From positions 1 to 11,164 of the forward strand of contig WJKR01000029.1 in NCBI GenBank assembly GCA_014729015.1: a stretch of 11,164 nucleotides of DNA, written 5' to 3'. Positions 1 through 6,002 of this stretch are shown piece by piece (within the stretch, counting starts at the first letter, position 1; each line of letters opens with the position of its first letter). The DNA comes from Candidatus Woesearchaeota archaeon (GTDB lineage Archaea > Nanobdellota > Nanobdellia > Woesearchaeales > WJKR01). Position numbers and translations under genes: made by a program. Under the pieces are notes generated by a model. That model saw only the letters and a list, made by a program, of their open reading frames with translations, did not search any database and was not told where the DNA came from.

Positions 1-1383
1 GCCTTGGACGAGGCAGGTTTCAACAGGACTGCCGAGCCCGTCGAGGATGCTGAGGAGTGGGCGTCTGACAATCAGGATAACGTCTCGGAGAATGATACTG
101 TTGCGTTGGGCGCGGCGTTCTTTGTCCTGAAGCACAATGCGAGGCCGTTGCTCGTGTCCGAGCCGAAGGTCATCGTCGTGGATCGGCCGCAGACGACTGT
201 CGAGCTGTACAACCCGACGACGTTCGACCTCGATGACTTGACGTATGAGTTCTCTGAGGAGATCGCTGATGAGTTGACCATCGAGACGAAGGAGGAGATT
301 GGTGCGTATTCGTACCGTCGGCTCAAGCTGACCCGTTTGTCCGCTACTTTGAAGTCAGGTTTTGGTTTCCTCACCGTCGCTAACCTTGATGATCCTGTCG
401 CTTGCATCCCGGTGGTGATTACGGATACGCCGTTGCTGAATGTCACGCTTCCCGAGACGTTGACGGTGTTCGGCCGCAATGGCGAGCTACGCGGGTCTGC
501 CGTCTCGACTGATCACACGTTCTTGTGCAGGGTGTCGTGGACGAGCGACGAGCTCTCCACGCCGGGCAAGGTCAGAATCAAGGGGAAGAGTTTTTCTATT
601 CCTATCACTTTTGCTCAGGCGTTGACCAAGGAGGATTCGTACACTGGTGAGTTGTCGTGCGCCGCTGCCGGGAAGACGATAACGGTGCCGATAGCGGTGT
701 ACGTGGACCGGTATGCCGCGTTGCCTTTGTCCGTGGAGCCGTCCGATGTCGTGGTGAACTATACGGATCGGGATGTCGTGTTCTTGTTGCGTAACAATCT
801 CGACCGTGACTTGAGCGTCGGCGTGTCCTTGGACCGGTATGGTTCTTATTTCGGCTTCCGCAATGCCGTGTCGTTGAGCCCGAATGAGGTGTTGAATTAC
901 ACGTTGACGAATAATCTTCCTCGTGACTTGAACTTGACGAGCACGGTGCTCGTGCAGTTTGAGGTGTTTGATCGTACTGAGGTTGCCTCGATGCTGATTG
1001 ACGTGCGGGCTGAGGTGGTGCGGCCGAAGAGATTGTTCGTGTCGCTCTTGCCGTTGCTCGTCGTGCTCGTCTTCTTGGGTGTTGTCGGCTATTTCGGCTG
1101 GAAGTTCCGGGATGTCGTCTTTGCTGAGCTGAATAAGTTGAATTTCTGGAAGGTGAAGGTGCAGAAGAAGCAGGAGAGTAAGCGTATCGAGACGTTGAAG
1201 GAGTCTGAGCAGTACCAGGCTATCACGAACATGTTCAATATCATGAAGTTCCAGAACAAGGATGATAAGGAGATTGCGCAGCGGTTGTTGGCGAGTTTTT
1301 CTCGTGATGATATTCGGGCGGCGCTTGATCGGGCGGGTTTGGCGTTGCCGGTGCTGGATGAGGAGGAGCCTGAGAAGGCCTGA
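1..1383 (+). CDS. Membrane-anchored surface protein with repeated beta-sandwich-like domains (5' partial)
   Basis: I do not recognise a named family. The frame is open through base 1, so the true start and any export signal lie outside the window; the TTG at 4 is only a nominal start. Numbering from that codon, residues 30-340 look like beta-rich extracellular domains. Residues 53-110 (EPKVIVVDRP...YRRLKLT) and 245-302 (EPSDVVVNYT...VLNYTLT) resemble each other, suggesting duplicated Ig/CARDB-like modules. Cysteines lie at 134, 175 and 219, and six N-x-S/T sequons are present (7, 30, 146, 252, 298, 310). One transmembrane helix covers about 344-367. A basic, charged segment and a roughly 90-residue helical tail follow, inside the cell; 415-445 looks like a small helical bundle. 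It lies upstream of the archaellin genes on the same strand, but the archaellin has its own promoter, so co-function is only inferred. Leucine is mostly TTG, unlike the CTC-rich genes downstream. Confidence 0.8.
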   Translation, partial: ALDEAGFNRTAEPVEDAEEWASDNQDNVSENDTVALGAAFFVLKHNARPLLVSEPKVIVVDRPQTTVELYNPTTFDLDDLTYEFSEEIADELTIETKEEIGAYSYRRLKLTRLSATLKSGFGFLTVANLDDPVACIPVVITDTPLLNVTLPETLTVFGRNGELRGSAVSTDHTFLCRVSWTSDELSTPGKVRIKGKSFSIPITFAQALTKEDSYTGELSCAAAGKTITVPIAVYVDRYAALPLSVEPSDVVVNYTDRDVVFLLRNNLDRDLSVGVSLDRYGSYFGFRNAVSLSPNEVLNYTLTNNLPRDLNLTSTVLVQFEVFDRTEVASMLIDVRAEVVRPKRLFVSLLPLLVVLVFLGVVGYFGWKFRDVVFAELNKLNFWKVKVQKKQESKRIETLKESEQYQAITNMFNIMKFQNKDDKEIAQRLLASFSRDDIRAALDRAGLALPVLDEEEPEKA

Positions 1384-1386
1384 ACC

Positions 1387-1396
1387 GTTCTTTTTT
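1387..1396 (+). terminator. T-tract, possible archaeal terminator
   Basis: A run of T residues (GTTCTTTTTT) begins six bases after the stop of the upstream gene. Archaeal RNA polymerase can terminate at such T-tracts without a hairpin. The next promoter begins about 25 bases later, which fits a transcript boundary here. No stem was seen. Confidence 0.4.
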
Positions 1397-1416
1397 AAAT
1401 GTTCTTTGCGGTGAAT

Positions 1417-1433
1417 AGAAAACTATTTAAATA
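1417..1433 (+). promoter_or_regulatory. BRE/TATA promoter of the archaellin-like gene
   Basis: TATTTAAATA at 1424-1433 is preceded by the purine-rich bases AGAAAAC. The expected transcription start is about 1455. This argues against an ATG at 1399 as the start of the next gene, because it would lie upstream of its own promoter. GGTGG at 1466-1470 then serves as ribosome binding site for a TTG start at 1477. Confidence 0.65.
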
Positions 1434-1476
1434 CGTAGCTCTCTTAGTATACAATAAGCCATATTGGTGGTGTATT

Positions 1477-2763
1477 TTGTTCAACGTGGTCTTGCGCAAC
1501 ACACACAAAAAAGGAATCCATGGACTCAGCGTCCTCCTCCTCTTCATAGCCACGCTCCTCCTCGCCGTCATCGGCTCAGGACTCGTGCTAACGAACGCAA
1601 ACAAGCTCGCCCAAGAAGGCACCATGGCCTACCACGAAGGCCACAACAACTACAAGGCGTTCCACGTCATCGAAGTCGCAGGCTACGACGGCAAGGAACA
1701 GATACTCACCTCGCTCACCATCGACGTCAAACTCGTCGGCGACTCCACGCCGATGGACATGCACCACCTCTCCGTCAGCGTCGGCGAAGAGGACGAACGC
1801 ACCATCCTCAGATACCGTGGCGACGACGCGCCCATCGTCAACAACCACTCAGGCTACAAGACCTGGACCGTCCAAGAATTCGGTGAGCTCAACTACACGG
1901 TCGTCAATCTCGACCTCGCCGCAAACCCCATCAGGAACGACGTCGCCTCAATCCTCCCCTACGACGTCGATGGCGACGGCGACGCGAACGACCGGCTCTG
2001 GACCTGTGACGGCGCAGGCGTCAGTCCTTGCGACCTCTACGACGGTACCCACGTCGCGCTGCAACTCACCAGCACGGCACAGCTCTTCTACGCAGAGCTC
2101 AGGAACCAGAACGGCACGCTCGCAGACATCTCGACAACACCAGAAGACCTTGACGTCATCCAAGCAGCGTTCACCGGCGACTGGGGATCCCTCACCGTCA
2201 CCGGAACCGTCGCGTTCCCCTACCAGATCGACAATGGCTGCCAAGCGACGTATTACGGGAACGGCGAACTCATCGAAGCAGACCTGGACGACGATGGCGC
2301 GAATGACTACATGTCCATCAACGACACCAATGTCTTCTTCAGCCTCAGCAACGAGAGCGACTACCTCGTCTTCCCCCTCGGCACCGACCTCGACGTGCCC
2401 GGACCGATCGACACGACCATCATGGTCACGAACGGCGAACGCTATGGCACGCTGCGCATCCAAGGCAACACGACCCAAGCAGGAACCATCGATGAAGACG
2501 TGACGGTAGAACTCACGCCGTACCACGACGCGGGTGGGTACTACGTCGCAGAACACCTCATTCGGGCGAGGAACTCGCGCAACGGCTACCTCATACCAGG
2601 TGACGTCGTGCGCTTCTACGTCGAGGCATACGACAACATCACCACTGATGAGGTCATCGACATCAACTTCTATTATCGTAATCTCGACACGGTGAACAAG
2701 CGCGTGTACGCAGGCAACACCTTCCCGAACAAGGAGAAGGTGATCATGTTCCCCAATCCCTGA
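1477..2763 (+). CDS. Archaellin-like / type IV pilin-like protein, large and divergent
   Basis: This is a predicted filament or pilus subunit of 428 residues, longer than most archaellins. The N-terminus has a class III signal: residues 1-13 end in KKG, with cleavage expected before I14. The hydrophobic assembly helix follows at about 14-38 (IHGLSVLLLFIATLLL...), close to the archaellin pattern. The start is taken as TTG 1477, six bases after GGTGG; GTG 1486 and TTG 1492 are alternatives. An in-frame ATG at 1399 is rejected because the promoter lies downstream of it. The exported part holds two Asp-rich loops (DVDGDGDAND at 163-172; DLDDDGANDY at 269-278), a close cysteine pair (C177, C185), a further C255 and seven sequons. 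The C-terminus (GDVVRFYVEAY...KVIMFPNP) resembles archaellin ends. It lies just upstream of the canonical archaellin. It could be a minor or alternate archaellin, a cap or basal subunit, or a separate adhesion pilin. Confidence 0.8.
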   Translation: MFNVVLRNTHKKGIHGLSVLLLFIATLLLAVIGSGLVLTNANKLAQEGTMAYHEGHNNYKAFHVIEVAGYDGKEQILTSLTIDVKLVGDSTPMDMHHLSVSVGEEDERTILRYRGDDAPIVNNHSGYKTWTVQEFGELNYTVVNLDLAANPIRNDVASILPYDVDGDGDANDRLWTCDGAGVSPCDLYDGTHVALQLTSTAQLFYAELRNQNGTLADISTTPEDLDVIQAAFTGDWGSLTVTGTVAFPYQIDNGCQATYYGNGELIEADLDDDGANDYMSINDTNVFFSLSNESDYLVFPLGTDLDVPGPIDTTIMVTNGERYGTLRIQGNTTQAGTIDEDVTVELTPYHDAGGYYVAEHLIRARNSRNGYLIPGDVVRFYVEAYDNITTDEVIDINFYYRNLDTVNKRVYAGNTFPNKEKVIMFPNP

Positions 2764-2861
2764 CAACGGGAAGAAACATTCTTTTCGAAAAACAAAATAA
2801 ATTGTTATCCCTCGTCAGAAAAAACGTCGCATACCCACTCGACAAAGAGTAAATTTTCCGG

Positions 2862-2876
2862 CGAAAGATTTAAATA
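2862..2876 (+). promoter_or_regulatory. BRE/TATA promoter of the canonical archaellin
   Basis: CGAAAGA precedes TTTAAATA at 2869-2876. The expected transcription start is about 2898, which falls after the ATG at 2891 and just before the ATG at 2903. This supports 2903 as the start, with a very short leader. GAGGG at 2893-2897 would be a good ribosome binding site if transcription starts a few bases earlier. Upstream, 2764-2861 holds no gene that I can support. Confidence 0.7.
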
Positions 2877-2902
2877 CTACTGAGGAGAAGATGAGGGTAT
2901 TC

Positions 2903-3853
2903 ATGGCTTTTCGCGGTACTCGAGGTATCATGGGTATAGGGACGTTGATAATCTTCATCGCGACCATCCTTGTCGCAGCAGTAGCTGCGGCCGTACTCAT
3001 CTCCACCTCTAACGTACTGCAACAACGTTCATTGCTGGTCGGCCAAGAAGCGAGGAAGGCGATCACTGACGCTGTAGAAGTGGTGAGCATCCTCGCGGCC
3101 AGCGACTATCAGACAGAGACCTTCAACAACTTCGAAGTCCTGGTACGTTTGTCGCCGGGCAGCGACCCTTTGCAGATGAGGAACTTCAACCTCCAATACA
3201 TCTCGCCGACCTATGACCAGGCCGCGGTGCTCCTCTATGACGATAACGAGACGGAGATGCAGGTAGGCAGCATCAACCTGACGGAGAACACCACGCTGTT
3301 TGACCTGGACGGCGACGGCATCGACGACTGGGTCATTTTGGTGAAGAATGTGAGTGGCACGACCAATGAAGGTGTCCGCTTCTGGCTGACGAGCCTTGGC
3401 CTGAACGGCAACTGGTCGGACGACATCAGCATCGGCAGGGACATCTCTAGTGCAAGCGGCGCCAACGTCACCTTCAACCTCGACGAGACGGCGATCACCT
3501 ATGATGAGGACATCTACGGCTACATCTCCATCACCGGCGCGACCGACACCGATGACGTGCTCATACCGAGCATGAACATCACGGTGGAGGAGATACCGGA
3601 AGAGTGCGACTTCGACCTGCTGCCGCCGGAGACGCACTACTGCTACAATATCATGAACGGCAATGATGACTACGTGCTCGGCAACGGCGAACGGTTCAAG
3701 ATATATTATAAGGTGAAGACAGAGAACTTGGTCGGGCTCGGCGAGGACTTCATGTTCATCTTCACCACGGAGAAAGGGCGCATCTCAGAGGCCCGGGCGC
3801 GGACGCCCGACGTTATCATCAGCACCAAGACCAAGCTCTGGCCGCTCGGATAG
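2903..3853 (+). CDS. arlB: Archaellin (archaellum filament subunit)
   Basis: This is the canonical archaellin of the locus, 316 residues. The class III signal MAFRGTRG is followed by IMGIGTLIIFIATILVAAVAAAVLI, the classic archaellin helix; the prepilin peptidase (FlaK/PibD type) would cut between G8 and I9. After export the helix packs in the filament core and the beta-rich C-terminal domain faces outward. Features seen are an Asp-rich loop DLDGDGIDDW at 134-143, a cysteine pair (C235, C247), seven N-x-S/T sequons expected to be glycosylated, and an archaellin-like C-terminus ending in KLWPLG. The start at 2903 is preferred over ATG 2891, which appears to lie upstream of the transcription start. 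The gene stands between a second archaellin-like gene and the ArlC/D/E-like gene, each with its own TATA box. This allows the abundant filament protein to be expressed apart from the motor. Confidence 0.93.
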   Translation: MAFRGTRGIMGIGTLIIFIATILVAAVAAAVLISTSNVLQQRSLLVGQEARKAITDAVEVVSILAASDYQTETFNNFEVLVRLSPGSDPLQMRNFNLQYISPTYDQAAVLLYDDNETEMQVGSINLTENTTLFDLDGDGIDDWVILVKNVSGTTNEGVRFWLTSLGLNGNWSDDISIGRDISSASGANVTFNLDETAITYDEDIYGYISITGATDTDDVLIPSMNITVEEIPEECDFDLLPPETHYCYNIMNGNDDYVLGNGERFKIYYKVKTENLVGLGEDFMFIFTTEKGRISEARARTPDVIISTKTKLWPLG

Positions 3854-3867
3854 GATTCTTCGCGAGC

Positions 3868-3918
3868 AAAAAGTTTATATAGCTGCATCTTTCAAGACCA
3901 CGCTATAAAAGAGGGGAG
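3868..3918 (+). promoter_or_regulatory. Promoter and ribosome binding site of the ArlC/D/E-like gene
   Basis: AAAAAG precedes TTTATATA at 3874-3881, putting the transcription start near 3902. GAGGGGAG at 3911-3918 is a strong Shine-Dalgarno match. It lies five bases before the ATC at 3924 and 59 bases before the first canonical in-frame start (GTG 3978), so it bears on the choice of start codon. Confidence 0.65.
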
Positions 3919-3923
3919 TCACC

Positions 3924-4982
3924 ATCGCACTATTCGGCAAGAACAGCAATTCTTCTGGGCAGAACGCAGATATCGACGTGCTCAAGAAGCGCTTCAATCA
4001 GCTCCAACAGGGCCAGCAGTCGCAGCAAGAATCGTCGCCTGCGCAGCAGCCGGCGCGACCTGTACCCCCGACGCAGCCGCAGCAGCCTCCTCAACAGCAG
4101 TCGTCGCCTGCGCAGCCAGCCGAGCAAGGAGCGAGCAAAGAAGGCAAGTCGCCGCTCGACGCCCTCCAGAAAGGGGAACAGCAGCCTTCGGTGAACATTG
4201 TCGAAGTCGAGGGAGAACAGGGCGCGGTCGTCAACCAATCGATGGTGCGGCCAGGAACGCAGCCGCAAGACGAGCAGCCGGAAGCGCTCCCCACCGATCA
4301 AGGCCAGCAGGCCGAGGACCAGACAGCGGTCGAGGAGAGCCTGGAAGAGCTCAAGGAAGAGTACGACGATACCAAGCTCAGTAGCATCATCATCGAGCAG
4401 GTCAAGGAGCTCATCGAGATAGACACGAACCTCAATAACAAGATAGAGGATATCAGGGTTGACCTCAAGAAGGAGGTCGAGGAGCGGGAGCGCCTCAAGA
4501 AGCAGATCGATGAGCATTACCGGGAGCTCAAGGAGCTGGAGAAGAGCATTGACAAGTTCATCGCGTTGTATGAGCTCGTCACCAACCAGTTCAACCCGTT
4601 CGTGAAGCAGGGAGACTCGGAGTCGAAGAAGAAGATGCAGGAGCTCATGTCCGACTTGCACCAGCAACAGCAGGACCTCCATCATGACGCTCCCAGCGCC
4701 CACGATACCGACTTCCATTTCGTCACGAAATCAGGCGCTCGCATCAAGAGCGTCCCTGAGCTCGTGCAGTTCCTCGAGACCATGAGTGATGAGGAATTCA
4801 ATCATCATGTCACGCAGGACAAGAACGACTTCGCCAGCTGGATCAGCCAAGCGCTCAGGAACCAGCCGTTGGCTGATTACATCGCGCCGTTGAAGAAGAA
4901 GCAGGATGTCATCGCGGCGCTCCAGGCATCCGTGAGGGCGGCGCAGAAATCACCGCAGCGGCCCCAGACGAATAACACATAA
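3924..4982 (+). CDS. ArlC/D/E-family archaellum adaptor with DUF5752-like C-terminus
   Basis: This is a cytoplasmic archaellum component; in Euryarchaeota ArlC/D/E form a ring linking the ArlHIJ motor to chemotaxis. Numbering from GTG 3978, a disordered Q/P-rich region covers about 8-120 and a coiled coil about 120-198. The family hallmark IALYELVTNQFNPF lies at 195-208. Residues 246-310 (FHFVTKSGARIKSVPELV...HHV...KNDFASWI...LADYI) look like a DUF5752-type domain rather than the usual ArlD/E C-terminus; that name is from memory. The first canonical in-frame start is GTG 3978, but it lacks a ribosome binding site. The frame is open back to 3909. A strong Shine-Dalgarno sits five bases before ATC 3924, and the sequence that follows, ALFGKNSNSSGQ, looks like a real N-terminus. 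I therefore annotate ATC 3924 (352 residues), as a rare start or a base error; GTG 3978 gives 334. This single gene appears to replace separate arlC, arlD and arlE. Confidence 0.85.
   Translation: MALFGKNSNSSGQNADIDVLKKRFNQLQQGQQSQQESSPAQQPARPVPPTQPQQPPQQQSSPAQPAEQGASKEGKSPLDALQKGEQQPSVNIVEVEGEQGAVVNQSMVRPGTQPQDEQPEALPTDQGQQAEDQTAVEESLEELKEEYDDTKLSSIIIEQVKELIEIDTNLNNKIEDIRVDLKKEVEERERLKKQIDEHYRELKELEKSIDKFIALYELVTNQFNPFVKQGDSESKKKMQELMSDLHQQQQDLHHDAPSAHDTDFHFVTKSGARIKSVPELVQFLETMSDEEFNHHVTQDKNDFASWISQALRNQPLADYIAPLKKKQDVIAALQASVRAAQKSPQRPQTNNT
4032..4116 (+). repeat. 16-bp direct repeat in the Q/P-rich linker coding region
   Basis: TCGTCGCCTGCGCAGC occurs at 4032-4047 and again at 4101-4116, offset 69 bases and in frame. 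Both copies encode SSPAQ. This looks like duplication within the disordered linker of the ArlC/D/E-like protein, and it allows in-frame length change by slippage or recombination. Confidence 0.75.
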
Positions 4983-4987
4983 ATACT
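4976..4987 (+). promoter_or_regulatory. TATA box for leaderless transcription of the small membrane protein
   Basis: ATAAATA at 4979-4985 overlaps the stop codon of the upstream gene. Its centre lies about 27 bases before the ATG at 5009, the spacing expected when transcription starts at the start codon. No Shine-Dalgarno is present between them; the interval is C/T-rich. Confidence 0.5.
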
Positions 4988-5008
4988 TCCTCTTTCTCAT
5001 ACTCTTCC

Positions 5009-5392
5009 ATGCGGTCGCGACCCATCCTGGCATTCTTCTGTCTGCAGACGAGGCCTGACTGGCGAAAGGCTTTCCTCATGATAGTGTATTTTATCTTGCT
5101 TGGCGTGGTCAACCTTCTTGTGAATGCTGATTGGCCTTTCTTTGTCCTCGCTTGGCCGTTGTACCTCTTCCCTCGTCTTCCTTTCGTGGCGGCCGTGCTG
5201 CAGGTCGTCTTTGTCTATATCGTCGCCTCGGTCGCCGCCGTCTTCTTCTGGGAGAAATTGGTGGGAGAATCCGGGTCGGCGTCAGAGGTCACTTCGCGCG
5301 GAACAGCGTCTTCTTCTCGAAGGGAGGCTCCTTCAGCACGTGCGACAACGCCTTCGTCATCGGCGAGTCGAAATTCGAGAGTAAGAGGCTGA
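5009..5392 (+). CDS. Small membrane protein, three predicted helices
   Basis: I recognise no family. The 127-residue product has a short basic N-terminus, then hydrophobic segments at about 21-40, 42-56 and 59-81, the last ending in WEKL. Residues 86-127 are a Ser/Arg-rich low-complexity tail. The first 280 bases use C/G-biased third positions and look coding. The tail is translated from sequence antisense to the regulator's 3' end (104-base tail-to-tail overlap), so its composition may be set by the other strand, and the true functional part may be residues 1-85. The ATG is placed for leaderless expression, about 27 bases after a TATA box. It sits between the ArlC/D/E-like gene and the regulator, so a role in archaellum biogenesis is possible but only by location. 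Confidence 0.6.
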   Translation: MRSRPILAFFCLQTRPDWRKAFLMIVYFILLGVVNLLVNADWPFFVLAWPLYLFPRLPFVAAVLQVVFVYIVASVAAVFFWEKLVGESGSASEVTSRGTASSSRREAPSARATTPSSSASRNSRVRG

Positions 5393-5858
5393 TTTCATCC
5401 ACGGGCATCTTCAGCTTGAGGGAGAGCTCTTCCGCGCTCCACCATTTCTTCTTGTTGTCTTGCATGGTCTTGATGATGGTATTTGTCTTGTGCGAGTTGA
5501 TCCAGAGGCCTTGGAAGAATTTCTGGATGCCGATCTTGGACTTCGGGTTCTTGGTTACGCAGAGCACGTTCGGGGTGAGGACTTTCTGCTTGTTTCCTTT
5601 GTAGATCATCTTTGTGGTGATGAGTCCTGCTTGTTCCAGCCGTTCCACCGCTGCGTGTAGGGTCGATGGGGAGTGCCCGATGCGTGTTTGGATGTCGGGC
5701 AGGCGTTGTACGCCTTCCGAGAGCAGGATGAGGATGTTCTTGAGGATGGGTTGGGTCCATGCTTCTTCGACGTTGTTCTTGACCTCTGGTGGGAGTTCTC
5801 GTGGGCTGATGTCGAGGATGAGCCCTTTTTTCTCGTCGTAATAGACGCAGATGTCCAT
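5289..5858 (-). CDS. Winged-helix transcriptional regulator (two HTH-like domains), putative archaellum regulator
   Basis: This 189-residue DNA-binding protein is transcribed away from the motor operon. Residues 38-95 form an ArsR/MarR-like winged helix: PILKNILILLSEG (helix 1), LPDIQTRIG (helix 2), SPSTLHAAVERLEQAGLI (recognition helix) and the wing KMIYKGNKQKVL. Residues 122-172 (TIIKTMQDNKKKWWSAEELSLKL...DEISLLLSNF) look like a second HTH-type fold. A 30-residue N-terminal extension precedes them. The ATG at 5856-5858 lies about 25 bases from a minus-strand TATA box and has no Shine-Dalgarno, which suggests leaderless translation. A dyad at 5896-5916 between the divergent promoters is the obvious candidate operator, which would allow autoregulation together with control of the motor genes. 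Archaellum regulators of winged-helix type (EarA in Methanococcus, ArnR in Sulfolobus) are known; equivalence here is inferred from position and fold only. Confidence 0.85.
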   Translation of the reverse strand: MDICVYYDEKKGLILDISPRELPPEVKNNVEEAWTQPILKNILILLSEGVQRLPDIQTRIGHSPSTLHAAVERLEQAGLITTKMIYKGNKQKVLTPNVLCVTKNPKSKIGIQKFFQGLWINSHKTNTIIKTMQDNKKKWWSAEELSLKLKMPVDEISLLLSNFDSPMTKALSHVLKEPPFEKKTLFRAK

Positions 5859-5877
5859 GTGGTGTCTGGGCAGTCCT

Positions 5878-5888
5878 GTTATTTAAGT
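5878..5888 (-). promoter_or_regulatory. TATA box of the regulator gene
   Basis: Read on the minus strand this is CTTAAATAA (plus 5879-5887), preceded by A-rich bases. Its centre is about 25 bases from the A of the regulator's ATG at 5858. Transcription is therefore expected to start at or next to the start codon. Confidence 0.6.
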
Positions 5889-5895
5889 TTTTGGC

Positions 5896-5916
5896 TTTTT
5901 CGGCATTACCGAAAAA
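5896..5916. promoter_or_regulatory. Perfect inverted repeat between divergent promoters, candidate operator
   Basis: TTTTTCGG (5896-5903), five spacer bases CATTA, then CCGAAAAA (5909-5916) form a perfect 8+8 dyad. It lies midway between the regulator's TATA box (5879-5887) and that of the motor operon (5926-5935), just outside both BRE positions. That is a usual place for a dimeric winged-helix protein to control both directions. A role as RNA hairpin is unlikely, because neither predicted transcript includes it. Confidence 0.6.
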
Positions 5917-5918
5917 AT

Positions 5919-5935
5919 AGAAAGCTTTATATATA
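5919..5935 (+). promoter_or_regulatory. BRE/TATA promoter of the motor operon
   Basis: AGAAAGC precedes the long TATA box TTTATATATA at 5926-5935, the best TATA match in the window. The transcription start is expected near 5956, giving a leader of about 46 bases before the ATG at 6003. AGGTG at 5993-5997 is the ribosome binding site, five bases before that ATG. Confidence 0.7.
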
Positions 5936-5961
5936 ACTGAATACCAAATCAGCATACGGAA

Positions 5962-5994
5962 ATGTTATTCCAGTATAGGAAAATAGGTAATTAG
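5962..5994 (+). CDS. Possible 10-codon leader ORF in the motor operon 5' UTR
   Basis: ATG at 5962 opens a frame encoding MLFQYRKIGN and stopping at TAG 5992-5994. The ATG lies about six bases after the predicted transcription start, so it could be read as a nearly leaderless mRNA. Its stop codon overlaps the AGGTG ribosome binding site of the next gene. This arrangement would couple the two, or block the downstream start while ribosomes sit there. It is short enough to arise by chance. Confidence 0.25.
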   Translation: MLFQYRKIGN

Positions 5995-6002
5995 GTGTGT
6001 GC

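Noticed and set aside
1399..1476. ATG at 1399 as start of the archaellin-like protein
   Set aside because: It would place the TATA box inside the gene and give a 39-residue signal peptide with a poor fit. TTG 1477 follows a ribosome binding site and gives a normal class III signal.
1948..2766. Long minus-strand open frame of 272 codons
   Set aside because: It is antisense to the archaellin-like gene. The product is Val/Asp/Glu-rich without hydrophobic core or motif, as expected from C-ending codons read on the other strand.
4023..4120. Q-codon-rich repeats as a possible CRISPR or tandem array
   Set aside because: There are only two copies of a 16-base match, within a reading frame encoding a Q/P-rich linker. 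There are no regular spacers and no cas genes.
3930..4718. Minus-strand open frame of 262 codons, Leu/Arg-rich
   Set aside because: It mirrors the Q/P- and E/K-rich regions of the ArlC/D/E-like gene; CAG and GAG codons read backward give Leu. There is no promoter or start signal.
5966..5986. Imperfect dyad TTATTCC...GGAAAATA in the motor operon leader
   Set aside because: The arms match over only four to five bases in very AT-rich sequence, too weak to call an operator or hairpin next to the perfect dyad at 5896-5916.
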